Positions 42,745 to 53,253 of a stretch of 64,000 nt of DNA are shown here, piece after piece. The notes under the pieces are model-generated. The model searched no databases and had not been told where the DNA came from. It saw nothing but the letters and a program-made list of their open reading frames with translations. Source of the stretch: Cladophialophora immunda (taxonomy: Eukaryota; Ascomycota; Eurotiomycetes; Chaetothyriales; Herpotrichiellaceae); NCBI RefSeq assembly GCF_000835495.1, contig NW_015622547.1, positions 2,976,001 through 3,040,000 on the forward strand. Direction: 5' to 3'. The translations under genes were made by a program, and so were the position numbers. Every line of letters starts with the position of its first letter. Position 1 is the stretch's first letter.

Positions 42745-45619
42745 TCATTTCTTGTCACTCATCACGGTCCACTTCCAACTCGCCACCTGCGGACTCTGCA
42801 CGCCCATAAACACCTCTCCCGCAGCGCTGTTGTCGTTGTTCGCACTCGTGGTGGAAGTTGCACTCAAGTTGGGCATTTGCTGCGTCTGCCCAGACCCTTC
42901 GGCTTTGGTGAGGTCTGGTGTCGACCCGCTCATCATGCTTCCTATGGTCTGAGGATAGAAACTAGACCCCGTGCTCATCCCGAAGGTCGCGTCCGTGCTA
43001 GTGTTTTCAGGAGATGACGTCTGCGTGAACAGGTTGTTATTGGGCGAGTTGTTCGACCACAAGCTCGCTGCTGGATCGAGTGTGAGATTCGAGGGCTGCA
43101 TGTATTGATCCCATGCCTCCTGTAGATGGAGATTAGTATCCATCACCAATATCTTTCAACTCAGAGCCTTGGAAACTTACCCAATCCAAATTCATGCCTT
43201 GGTCCAGGTTGCCCATCGCACCGCCAAACCACCCGCTGGGGAATGGGCTTGTCGCATTCGCCGCTCCAAAAATGCCCGTATTGAATTGTTCGCCATTGGT
43301 GCCGAAATTGGGATACAACCCTCCCTTTTCCCACGAACCACCTGGTGACGCCGCCTGTGAAATGCCTCCGTTCTGTCCACTGGAGCCGATGGCTCCAGCT
43401 TGAAGCATGCCCAGAGTCATCGCCGCGTTCTGCTCGTCGTTGTTCGAACCCTGAGGCTGCTGAGATGCTCCTGGAAGTTGCGAGTTCTGTGGGTTACTCG
43501 GCAAAAATGGCAGCTTTATATGATAGATCAGCACGTTCAGAAGCTCGCTGGCCTTATAAGCCTCGATGCTCAGGTCACGGTTCGCCATCCACACATCGCG
43601 GCTCTCTTCCAATGCATGGATGAGGTCTTCGCGATTGTAACTGAGTCCAGGCGCATAAGCTCCGTCTGACGACATGTTGCTGCCTTGGCTGATACTGCCG
43701 CCACTAACCGAAGTATTCGGAGTGCTCACATCGTTGTTGTTGCCATCAGGCCGCTCTCGGTGATTGTATAGGTCCATGCAGACGATTGTTGCTGCCAGGA
43801 GATAGTCGTGCGCAGTCAGTGAGTTCACATGGTTGCGTAGACTCCTCAATCGTCCGCGTTCCCGGCTCTGCTGATGTTGAATGGCCTGGAAGCTCAGTAG
43901 TTGCATGGCCGAGTCTAGACACTGCTTTCGCGAATGTGTATATCGGTTCCCATTTCTGGCAAGCCGCATGTACCGGCGGTGGAGGACACATTGGGACTTG
44001 TGGTAAACCGTGGCGAGGCTAAAGCGAGCCATGATCAGTGAAATGGGTGCTAGCGTTTGTTCTGCCATTGGTCGAAGCTTCAGATGATCGGGAATACTCT
44101 CGTAGATATCTCTCAATCCACGATCAATCTTGAGGACCTCGTCGTACCCTTTGCGGTTGACTCCATTAATCTCCTCCAAAACTCGTCCGAAACCAAACGA
44201 CAGTCGACCCTTTGCAATCATGTAGGAGATTGGCGTTGCTTCACTGGCAGGACGAGCCGGTGGCAATGACGCAGAATCTTCATCGAACTCGTCGTCGTAG
44301 ATGTTGCGCGGCAATTCCGTGTCGGAGTCGCCAATGCGAATCATCGATGGCAACGCCACTTGAAAGGAAAAGAGAAGATCGGCACTGCGTACAAATGTCC
44401 AGACACGACGCCGCATCTCACCTTGGAATGGACTCAAATTGGGAAACAGCTTCGCGTCGCGGTGATAGCCCATCCGCATGGCGAGACGAGCAATCATGCC
44501 AACCAGCACCCAGACACTGGCTTCAGCATCTCGGTTGGAAGTATACTCCGCATGCAGATGGAATATAAGCGTCTCGATAATATAGTTGTGTGGCTTTGTG
44601 TAATCGGCCGTGATGAGACAGTGAGCCATTTGCGTGCGGAAATTCGCGGCCAGGTCCTGACATTTGCCTCGAAACTCGGGAGGTTCATCACCTTCCCGTC
44701 CATAAGATAACATGGCCAAACGCATCATGGAGAACAGCATGGCCACCCAAACAATCGAGCTCTTGGACGGATCTGCCCAATGCTGATTGTAATGTCGCTG
44801 AAATGTCGGGCCGTGCAGGATGTGAGTGGCTGGGTCAAAGGTATTGAAGTATCGTCCGATCAGGATATCAGACATGTACCGTGATGGTATTTGTGCGAGA
44901 ATCTCGGCTCGACTGGGTGGAATAGTAGAGCCGAAGAGTAGAGCTGGGCCTGACCCCACGTCCGCACCCATGGATTTCCTGGCCTGCTCGACTTTTTCCA
45001 TCTGGGCCTCATACTCTTTTTTGTGGGCGACGAAATAGTTCCTGACTTCGCCAATCTCATTTAGTAGGGCTGCCCAATGCGCTTCGCCGATATAAAAGGT
45101 CTTTTGCTTCTCAGCGTCAACCTTCAAAATCCCAAAGCTCTTGGTCACACCATCCGTCTCACTTTCAGGTTCTTGGCCATCTGCATCATCCATCATCGCG
45201 CTCTCTTCCAATTCATTGTCGAGATTCGGCCCCAACGATCCACTTTCCATAGTACTCGACCCGGCCGAAAGTGCCTGGGCAGCGGCTGCTGGACCAGCTG
45301 CTTGTGAGCCATTGGTCATGAGTGACAGGACCAATCCCTCAAGCCGGTCTATCCGATTCTGCATATCATCCGGGGTCGCGTTGGCAGCATTCTGACTTTG
45401 GCTGCCCTTCTTCCTCGCCGCGGGAGCGGCGTAGGTGCAGGAGGCGGTATCTCCTCGTTTTGTGCAGTTATCGCAGGGAGACTGTCGATTGCATTTCAGC
45501 TTTCGGTGTCTGCACGGCGCGCACGATAAGGGGATTCGGTTCCGCTTGCGCACGACTCGGAATTGGTCGGGAGAGGCGCCAGAATGCGACGAGTTCGCAG
45601 AGGGAGGCGTGGGCGTCAT
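42745..45619 (-). CDS. Zn2Cys6 transcription factor with fungal-specific TF domain
   Basis: Exons 43181-45619 and 42745-43119, with a 61-bp phase-0 intron (GTAAGT...CTACAG), give 937 residues. The zinc cluster lies near the N-terminus: Cys33-x2-Cys36-x6-Cys43-x5-Cys49-x2-Cys52-x8-Cys61 (LSCAPCRHRKLKCNRQSPCDNC). A short dimerisation-type helix follows (MQNRIDRLEGLVLSLM). The middle homology region (fungal_trans type, about 270-560) includes LIGRYFNTFDPATHILHGPTFQRHY, AEASVWVLVGMIARLAMRMGYHRD and EMRRRVWTFVRSADLLFSFQVALPSMI. The C-terminal ~200 residues are Asn/Ser/Gly-rich, typical of an activation region, and the second exon carries the last 124. I do not recognise a named orthologue. The ATG at 45619 is chosen as the first before the cluster; the frame is open a further 34 codons upstream with no family character. 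Confidence 0.9.
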
Positions 45620-46108
45620 TGTAAGGTAGTCTTGGGCTGTCTTGCAGTCCAATCTCTCTCGGTGATTGTGTTTGCGTTGTTGTAAAACCCCGCTGCAAAG
45701 GCTGGCTGCGGAAGAGCACACTCAATGCTCCAAAATCCCCCACAAGCGTCTGTGTGGTCGCAATACCTGTTGCGGAGGTTCGGACGGGCAGGTCGACTGC
45801 TCAATCGACGTTTGCGACTCCGATGGATACTCAGTCCAAAGGTCAACAAAAGCGATTGAAGATGTTGTTGAGTGGCAGCCTGGGTCAAGTGGGCGCTCGG
45901 ATTTAACACAATTATCTGCGCCAACAGCAGTAGAAGTTGGTTGGGGCAGCACGTGGATGGCCAGCAAAGGGTTCTTCAACCCTCGATTTCTCCAGCTGAG
46001 GGGGCGTCTCTCTGTGCCACGTCTGACGGCAGAAGTGGGAGAGAAGGAAAGAAAAGAGAATTGCAACAGAGAGAAATTGCCACGGATGAATAGAAAAGTG
46101 AAAGGAGA

Positions 46109-46249
46109 CTAGCGGGCAGCGAGAACCTTGGGAGTGGTAAGCGACTCGATTTGACCGATGAGGAGCAACTGCACGGCGCAGCGCAGCCGGCGAGCCTTTT
46201 CGACAAGCATGCGCAGTTTATCAGCACCCAATGCAGACCACTCAATCAT
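46109..46249 (-). CDS. Possible upstream ORF (46 codons) of the Zn2Cys6 gene
   Basis: A complete ATG-to-TAG frame begins MIEWSALGADKLRMLVEKAR and ends VLAAR. It is helix-forming in composition and lies 490 bp upstream of the Zn2Cys6 start on the same strand. Whether it is transcribed with that gene, is an independent small protein, or is chance cannot be told. Confidence is low. Confidence 0.22.
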   Translation of the reverse strand: MIEWSALGADKLRMLVEKARRLRCAVQLLLIGQIESLTTPKVLAAR

Positions 46250-46350
46250 GATCTGATACGCCCGCTAGGCTGGTCGATGACTCACAGCACACAGGACCAT
46301 GTGCGGGAACTCAACTAGTGGGAAGAATTGCATGTCCCTCGCAGGGAAGA

Positions 46351-46385
46351 CCACCGTCCACCGCCCACCGTCCATCGTCCACCGG
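46351..46385. repeat. CCACCGT-like heptamer repeat, 5 copies
   Basis: Five tandem 7-bp units: CCACCGT, CCACCGC, CCACCGT, CCATCGT, CCACCGG; an imperfect non-coding minisatellite. Confidence 0.85.
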
Positions 46386-46781
46386 GCCAGCATCGAGTAG
46401 CGGTCGATTGAAGGAGGGGGACGCCTTAATTCCGGGCTCTCCATCAGCCCATTTCTTACGAGGGTCTCCTCCGTGCCTCCTACTACTCGCCAGATCCTTT
46501 TCCCCGTTCCTGGACCCAGCAGAGGATGATGATGTCAATCTGCAGATGCATCGTCCGGAGCAGATCATCCGCGGTGAGCGTCGACGTACGATATCACTTA
46601 GTACCTATTTAACTATTTGTATCTGTTCACTGCCTCCTTAAACAATGTCATGACGATGCTATAGACATCTCTCATTCAACAGTCGTTCACTGCCATGCGT
46701 GATCAGGACAATATTGTTGTTCTTTCCTCGATTGGGGTTTCTTGTTTCCGCAGTTACTGAAAATCAATCTTCACGAAATGC

Positions 46782-48507
46782 TCAAAAGTCCCAGAAGCTC
46801 TTTTGATTCTTGTTTTTCCCATTGGTGGTGTCCTTTTCCTCCTCTGATCCCATGCTCCAGTGACTCTCCATGCCCTTTCTCAACCGACTCTGCGTAGGCG
46901 GGTTCTGTGGCTGGTCGAGTGTCTCCTCATACGGGTCCCAGTGTGTTTCCATTTGTGACGGCTTCTTGCGGTGCTTGCTGACAGGCTTGTTCTCATTATT
47001 GGCCTTTTCGTTGGCTGGCGACGCTTCAGCCATTGTCCAGTGGCTGTCGAAATCGTGTTTGCGACTGGTATTGTTGGTGATGGTTGAGAGCGGTGCCTTT
47101 TCCTGCGGTCTGCCATTTTCATCCTCGTCGAATACATTATTTGAGTATAGCCCCATGCGATCACTGGCCGAGCTGGTCGGCCTGCCCGAGGTACGGTTGG
47201 GAGCTGGGGTCGCGGTATCTCTCAGTTGAAAGTGCGTTTCCGCGTCTTTTCGGGGCTTTGGGACGGCATGCCGCTCGATGGGAGTTCCGTCGTCCTGCAA
47301 TTCAAAGTGGATCTCATTGTCGCGGCGTGGCTTCCCTGTGACCTTCTTTCCCGGGGTCTCGAGGTCATTTACGGCACTGTCAAGGCTGAAGTGGACTATG
47401 TCTTGATCTCGCACCTTTTGCGTGACCTTCTCTGGCGTAAAAAAGTCTGCGAAATCCCATTGAGATTGCTGTCTGCTGGATTTTCCTCGTACCGGCATCG
47501 TTGTCTTCGGCTTGGGAGTAACGTCACGATACTGCAGTGGATCATCTTCCAGCTCCTCTCCGAGATCGAAATGGTTGTACTTGGCAGGGTTGGACTTGTA
47601 GCCGACGGGAGCGGGCTCATTGGGGTCGTCAGCGAAGAGACGGGGCGGCGCGAACTTCTGGTTGCTGCCTCCTTTGGGTGCAACGACAGGCTCGACCGGG
47701 GCTTTCTTTGGCGATCCTGGCTCATGATCTTCATGTCCCGCCGCGAACAACTCGCTCATCTCGCGTGGCGGGGGTCTGGCTGACGCCCGCGGAGCCACAG
47801 CATTGGGGCCCAAAATTCGCTCATTTTCGTCGACGGGTTTCGGTGAGAAGAGGTCGAGGCTTGCATGAGGGTCCTTGATGTGCCTCTTGCTTGGGGACGC
47901 ATTGCGCGACGATGCAAGACTTTGGTTTTCGGAGCGACCTCTGGGACTAGTGGGGAGTTCTGCTGCCGGGGGCACCGCCGTCAAGCTGGAGTTGATGAGT
48001 CTGACCTGGTCTTTGCCGTCGACCACAGGCCAATTCTTGCCTCTTGAACCAATCACTTCGGTCTGTTTCAGCAATGACGCTTGATCCCAGGAGATACGGA
48101 TCACGGAGATTTTCTGTTCGGCATCGAAATGGACAATATGCGTCTAGTCGAGTTCACCGTCAGTTTTGGCGCCGTCATGTGGAACAGAGTACCCTTACCG
48201 TCGGAATTATCGCAATTTTGTCGACAACAAAGTTCTCGAGACCTGGCAGGTATGATCCTCCACCTGAGATGAATTCCAGCACCGTCTCAACCTCCAGGGC
48301 AATGGCATGAGGTCCCTCCACAGCCGAAATTATCCTCGCACTTTTGGCCTTGACCGACTTTTTGTTTTGAAACTCAAGATGCCGAACAATGTTGACGGGC
48401 TGTGTAAAGGTAGTCAGGGTGGTAATGTAGTGGAGGGAGGCATTCTCGGACAGGCTGATAGGATTGGGTAACTCTAGGAAACGCTGGTAGACGTCTTTGA
48501 GCGTCAT
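46782..48507 (-). CDS. Conserved fungal protein with repeated HF/HW motifs
   Basis: Exons 48199-48507 and 46782-48143, with a 55-bp phase-0 intron (GTAAGG...CTAG), give 556 residues. The first ~150 residues look globular: MTLKDVYQRFLELPNPISLSENASLHYITTLTTF, HALALEVETVLEF-type strands, and across the splice IIPT|THIVHFDAEQKISVIRISWDQASLL. The alternation of helices then strands resembles an NTF2-like fold, but that is a guess. The remaining ~400 residues are disordered and carry short spaced motifs: YNHFDLGEE, WDFADFFTPEK, VHFSLDS, IHFELQDD, THFQLRDT, SHWTMAE, THWDPYEE, SHWSMGSEE and a terminal FWDF. I recall similar unnamed proteins in other filamentous fungi but know no function. The repeated aromatic motifs suggest a multivalent binding partner. 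Confidence 0.85.
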
Positions 48508-49392
48508 CTTGATGACGACCCTGCAGACTCGAGATGTAACTCTGCGAATTAGTCGGAGGCGTCTGTCAAAGAGAAAGAAGGAATCGATCGTAGCGGAACT
48601 CGTGCAGGAGACTTGTTCAACGGGGACTGCGTTGTTTGTGTACGTGGAGGAAAGTCAAGTGGAAAGAGCCGCTGCGTAAACAACAGATCGACCAAGTGTG
48701 GAAGGTGAGGCAGCGAGCTATGCGATGTCTTTATTCGGAAAGGAAAATCCGACGCCCGACGACTACAATGTAGAATACTGAGCCGACGAACAGATTGAGG
48801 CGTCAGCAGCGGAATCTAAGGGTGTTTTGGTAGGTTTGCGAAAGGGAGCAAAGATGTCAATGGGCTGTCCCTGAAAGTTGCATTTCCTTAGCGGTGCAGG
48901 CTGCGTGAGGTTTGTTCAATGGGGAGACGCGTTGCCCCGCCATCGCGTCCAAAACACCCAAAGACGAGCTTCATGCAGGTGCTCCGCCTTAGCGTTGTTT
49001 CAGGAGTTTGCTCCTTGCTGGGGGCCATGTTTGAGCCCTAGGCTCAAACCCCCACAAGCGTGCCCTTTGAGAGATCAGCCTTGGGGCTCCCACTTCACCG
49101 ACAGTCGGTTTTACAACTGCTGTCTGATCCAATCTTGCAAGTTCCATATCCAGAACAACCGTCCCAGTCTTTTGATCATATGTCAGCCTATTCTGCGGCC
49201 AAGATCGCCTTGTATGCGATTCGTCATCAGAATGCAGTCCCACAGGGCGGTGTTAACAATTTGATTGAGGACAATCGTGAGACGGGGCAGGTGCAAAGAC
49301 TGCAGACTTTGGGGTGCTGGTTCGATCCAATCGTACTGACATAACAGACAATCTCTCTGCGAGAAGAATGCTGCACTGCTGTGATCAACTTC
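48508..49392. other. Intergenic region, about 0.9 kb
   Basis: Between the start of the HF/HW-motif gene and the stop of RPB7 (both minus strand). Presumably promoter of the former and terminator of the latter. Short frames only; nothing supported. Confidence 0.55.
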
Positions 49393-50064
49393 TCACGCAA
49401 CACTGTTCCCGTTAGCGACAACCTTGCACACCTAGAGATGAGGCTGTCACCTACCCAAACCATTGCGAGGACATCTTTCCAATGGCATACATATTGCCCA
49501 CGTCACTCCGCAAGCCGATCAGCTGAACTCTAACGGCCGAGCCTTTCTCGATCACATCACCAGCATTGTTGGAGTATTGCGGTGGGGTGGCGTCGGGATT
49601 GTGTCGCATATCAGGCGGAAGATGCTATCAATCATCAACACATTTCGCTCCCAAGATGACCACCAATACCACCTACCAACTTTGAAACAAACACAGTAAG
49701 TGGTCCAGCTTCGCAGAAGACTCCCTGGGGCTTGATAGAGGAGACGGCGCAATCGATCTGTCATTCTCGTGGTCAAAACACATGCTCTTCACCAAGTCAC
49801 GGCATGAATCCCTACCGTCTCTCCCTTGAACGGTTTCCATAGAATGGCGCGGTAAAGGATTGTAAAGTGCGCCTCTCCAGAGCCCGGCCTCACTCTTCCA
49901 GGGGAGATGTTGTAGATGTCCATTATGCACACAATGTAGTATTCTCCATTGCAGCTTCCTTCCAGATCCGCATAGAGCTGGTCTTTGAGCCTCTCATTCA
50001 CATTGGCCGCGAAAAAGGATGGATGAATGCTGATTTCGCGCTCGAGATATCGTAGGAAGAACAT
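49393..50064 (-). CDS. rpb7: RNA polymerase II subunit RPB7
   Basis: Four exons, 49816-50064, 49677-49757, 49455-49624 and 49393-49402, with introns of 58, 52 and 52 bp, give 169 residues against 171 in yeast. It starts MFFLRYLEREISIHPSFF like the family's MFFLYELER. The tip domain contains VRPGSGEAHFTILYRAILWKPFKGE; the OB-fold half contains VSSIKPQGVFCEAGPLTVFVS, HLPPDMRHNPDATPPQYS and IEKGSAVRVQLIGLRSDVGNMYAIGKM. RPB7 pairs with RPB4 as the Pol II stalk, acting in initiation and RNA binding. The last exon is only 10 nt (T GTT GCG TGA), preceded by a good CTAAC branch site. Reading through instead ends at TTT GGG TAG, so the protein changes by only two residues. Exons 1-3 are firm; exon 4 is likely but not certain. 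Confidence 0.94.
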
Positions 50065-51116
50065 CGCGCTTAGCTTGCCCACGGACCTAGGCTCGCCCCT
50101 GGTAACAAGTTCGCGTGTAGAAGGGACAAGATTGGAGGCTGGCTTTCGCTTCAGCTTGGCCTCAATTCATCGTCTTTTCACAAGGGTGCCAGTAGGTGTC
50201 GCGCTTGTCACCGGAAGGCCTGAGGTCTGAACAAAGGTTAACAACGAGGACCCAAAACGGAGCACAGCGAACAAACCTCACCCCAGTGGAAAAGCGGAGG
50301 GAAGGGGCTTTTGGTTGTTTGCCGATTGCGAAGTGAAGTGCGCAGATTGGGGCGCGACGGCACTCTGGATTATTTTTTGAGTGCAAGGCGCATGCGCGAT
50401 GATGCGAGGCGGGCTCGGTTCGTCAACCACTTAAGATGCCGTGTAGTCGCATCTATGGTGGGCTCTGAGGGTACCAAACAGGGAGCTCAGCGGCTGCTAC
50501 TAGCGGACGACCTTTAGTGACTTTAGGCCTATACGCCAGTGTCTACAGGCTGCGAGGTTTTGCCGCACAGGCGGCATTCTCGTCCCCTTGGCGCCTGTGC
50601 GGATGTTGGGCTTGTACGTAACCACGACTTCCGCATTCGGTAAAGTCCAGCCTCGCACCTTTTGACCCGTCTCGCTCAGCATTTCTTCGTCATCTTTGGC
50701 CAATCTATATAACGTGTCTTCTCCATTTCTGACGAGCTGTTGAAGGCTTGTTGCAGCTGAAAATGAGGCTGAAGAGGTTTTTGTACCTGAATGGAGAGAT
50801 GGATGGGTATCTCTTGACATTGATGGAATGCTTGGGTCGTTCTGGAGACAAAAGGTATCTGGAAGTCCGATAGATTGAGGGTTCCAAAATCAGCTGAAAG
50901 CCGAGAAGGTTGGTGAGGAGCCGAGGAACAGGAACGGACAAGATGAGCAATAACGCTCAGGAAAAGTCATGCTGGATTGATTTCGTTGGATATCAGTTTC
51001 TTCATCGAAGGTCGTCCACACATCAAGCGACTGTCTTTTCAGATCTGACTATCTGCGAATACATCTAATGAGCAGAGCCTGAAATGGGTATCTGTCGGGT
51101 ATCCCAAAGGGAAAAT
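50065..51116. other. Intergenic region, about 1.05 kb, with a doubtful small ORF
   Basis: Between the RPB7 start and the stop of COG8 (both minus strand). It should hold the RPB7 promoter. The only protein-like frame is listed separately (50500-50820). Confidence 0.5.
50500..50820 (-). CDS. Doubtful small protein
   Basis: A 106-codon frame from an ATG, starting MSRDTHPSLHSGTKTSSASF, with an amphipathic middle (LQQLVRNGEDTLYRLAKDDEEMLSETGQKV) and a basic end (RHWRIGLKSLKVVR). The composition is protein-like and one strand only is open, but I recognise no family and see no splice structure around it. It sits where the RPB7 promoter is expected, about 435 bp upstream of the RPB7 start. Treat as a candidate only. 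Confidence 0.3.
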   Translation of the reverse strand: MSRDTHPSLHSGTKTSSASFSAATSLQQLVRNGEDTLYRLAKDDEEMLSETGQKVRGWTLPNAEVVVTYKPNIRTGAKGTRMPPVRQNLAACRHWRIGLKSLKVVR

Positions 51117-52952
51117 CTATCGAACAGCGACATCTGCAGAACCTTGTCTCTGGACGCTGTCCGTCCTTTCTTGTCCCGCAGCCAGCGCCTCCAACCTTGC
51201 GGCTTGCACGCGGTGTTTCTTGATGATGGAGATCCACTCCGGCTCAGGCTGGGATTTCGTCTTCGTCTTCGTCTCTGTCGCCGCTGCCGTTACGTCTGGC
51301 TCTTGCGGAGCTGTAGTTTCGGCCTCGCTGTCCCCTTTGCCATTGGGTACATCGCTTCCGGTCGCTGATACGGATTCGCTTGCTTCGACCCCTGTTTCTA
51401 AGTCCGTGGCCAGGTCTTCAGCGGCGGTTTCTGCCGCGTTTTGTCCCTTGTCTACGTCTTCATCTTCATCTTCACCTTCATCTTGGTCCTCATCGAGCTC
51501 CGCTATCATCAAGCTGAAATCTGCGCCAAGCCGGCCCAGCGAATTCGCCGCGTAGAGAACCTGCATCAGCAGACTCTCTCTCGCTGCCGGGTCTGTCACG
51601 TTCGGAAGGTACTGTTTCAGCGTGGAGATGAAAATATCGACCAAGTACAGTGGGAATGTCTGCAGAGCTGGAGGTAACGTGAGAGATGAATCTAGCGGTG
51701 ACACTGGGGGAGCAGCGGAGGAGAAAGATTGCGGGAGCTGTGGTTGCTCGTCCGCTGGGAAGATGTTGCGGTACATGCTTATTGTCGCGAACGACTGTTC
51801 GCGAAAGATTTCAATGAAGCGTTTCAGGTAGCGTTCCGTCTGTTGGCCGGCCAGCGAGGGATTGTAGCTCACACCGGACGAGGACTTTCGGGTCGGTGGG
51901 GGCCGTGTCGTACTCGAGGATGTCGGGTGCTGGTGTTTTGGATGCGTTCTGGAGCCGGTCGCTTCTTTCCTTGCCAGCGTCTCTTGATCCGCTAGATCGC
52001 GTAGGGGAGAGAGCGCCTCAGTCATGCTTAGGAACGTACACAGCCGTGAGACTAGAAATAGAGCTCCAAAGTGGTCTTCTTGATGTGATGATGCAGGCGC
52101 ACCCAGTCCGAGTTGTGAAGTTGATGCCGGCGTGAACAGGCCCGGTTTGTTGGTCTGAGAATTGGCTGAAGGTAAGCCCGTGGCCTTGCTTGTTGACAGC
52201 TCTGGCGCCACCCGCCGTAACCAACCAATCATCCGTATTGCAGCAGCGAGACGAAGGTTCTGGCCCCGAAGACTAGCGATGAGATTTGTTGTCATGTCCT
52301 TCATTGCACTTTCGGCATCGGCGAGTACGGACTTTACCAGCTGTGAGTCGGGATAGAGGATCTGAAGGCGCTTAATATGGGCAAATAGATCAAGCGCTTG
52401 GGTGTAATTGGCGCCGCTGACACCGGAAGATGAGGAAGTTGTCGATGTCGCTGATGTAGTGTGGGCTGAGGCAATTGCAGCAGAGAGTAAGGATGGAAGC
52501 TCCAAGATATCCTGAGCCTTGTCCGCTTGTCGAGCGAGAAGCGCGGCCTCGCGCCGCGCAGTAAGGATAGCATTTCCCCCGCCTCCCGAGGTGCTTTCCT
52601 CTTTGGACTTGGTGTAAGTTGAGGCAAAGCTCACGGCGCTGGCATCCAGGTCCGGAATCGCATTTTTGATCGATTCAGCCGATGTTGATATAAGCGGTAG
52701 TGAATTGCGGAGAATGCTGAGATGATCTGATGATGTGGTCGTCGTGCGGTGGGACCGGGAACTCAGCGCTTGTATGGAGAATAGATTGGACTGTGCTGCT
52801 TGACTGAGTGACTGAGGCTCTGTTGTGGTCAAGTCACTGAGACGGAGGGAGACGAGGCGGGATAAATATCTGGATATTTCTGGTGATGGGGATGAGGGTT
52901 GAGATGTCGACGCAAGACGAGGTTGCAGGAGGTCGTAGAGAGCATCGGTCAT
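51117..52952 (-). CDS. cog8: Conserved oligomeric Golgi complex subunit 8 (COG8)
   Basis: A single 611-codon frame. The start MTDALYDLLQPRL matches the family; the upstream 43 codons of open frame lack similarity. Landmarks are EISRYLSRLVSLRLSDL, ARREAALLARQADKAQDILELPSLLSAAIASA, YTQALDLFAHIKRLQILYPDS, MTTNLIASLRGQNLRLAAAIRMIGWLRRV, LFLVSRLCTFLSMTEALSPLRDLADQE, GQQTERYLKRFIEIFREQSFATISMYRNIFP and LLMQVLYAANSLGRLGADFSLMI. COG8 (yeast DOR1) is a lobe-B subunit of the COG tether, which keeps glycosylation enzymes in place through retrograde intra-Golgi transport. The C-terminal ~120 residues are an acidic, Thr/Glu-rich tail. Several Ser/Thr and Gly-rich inserts separate the conserved blocks. A functional link to the GT90 glycosyltransferase in this window is possible in the cell but not implied by position. 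Confidence 0.95.
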   Translation of the reverse strand: MTDALYDLLQPRLASTSQPSSPSPEISRYLSRLVSLRLSDLTTTEPQSLSQAAQSNLFSIQALSSRSHRTTTTSSDHLSILRNSLPLISTSAESIKNAIPDLDASAVSFASTYTKSKEESTSGGGGNAILTARREAALLARQADKAQDILELPSLLSAAIASAHTTSATSTTSSSSGVSGANYTQALDLFAHIKRLQILYPDSQLVKSVLADAESAMKDMTTNLIASLRGQNLRLAAAIRMIGWLRRVAPELSTSKATGLPSANSQTNKPGLFTPASTSQLGLGAPASSHQEDHFGALFLVSRLCTFLSMTEALSPLRDLADQETLARKEATGSRTHPKHQHPTSSSTTRPPPTRKSSSGVSYNPSLAGQQTERYLKRFIEIFREQSFATISMYRNIFPADEQPQLPQSFSSAAPPVSPLDSSLTLPPALQTFPLYLVDIFISTLKQYLPNVTDPAARESLLMQVLYAANSLGRLGADFSLMIAELDEDQDEGEDEDEDVDKGQNAAETAAEDLATDLETGVEASESVSATGSDVPNGKGDSEAETTAPQEPDVTAAATETKTKTKSQPEPEWISIIKKHRVQAARLEALAAGQERTDSVQRQGSADVAVR

Positions 52953-53253
52953 CTTGACATTGATGTCGAGCCTGGAAGCAGGCTCAAGTACTCCGTGTGT
53001 TGGTCTGCACAAGCCAGATCTCCCACCCTGTTTCCATCTCGATGGTCCAGGGCCGAAGGGAAAGGAGAGAGAGGAAAACACCTATTTCGATTGGCTGGGC
53101 CACCACATACAATTTTGTCTTGGCGCAAAGCTGGAAGGCTACGAGGCTACGAGGCTGAAACCCCCCCCCTCCTCAACATTCTAGTTCCGTCATCCTCAGC
53201 CTGATCCTCGATAAACAATGTCCGGCGTACACCTCACAGCCCTGCTAGGCAAT
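52953..53253. other. Short intergenic region
   Basis: 301 bp between the COG8 start and the stop of the DET1-like gene on the same strand. It must carry the COG8 core promoter and the neighbour's terminator. A C-rich run lies near 53160-53170. Nothing else seen. Confidence 0.6.

Larger units (their letters stand above)
45620..46781. other. Intergenic region, about 1.2 kb, with candidate uORF
   Basis: Upstream of the Zn2Cys6 gene and downstream of the next minus-strand gene. Holds five CCACCGT-like heptamers (46351-46385) and a 46-codon minus-strand ORF (46109-46249) that could lie in the Zn2Cys6 leader. Confidence 0.5.
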
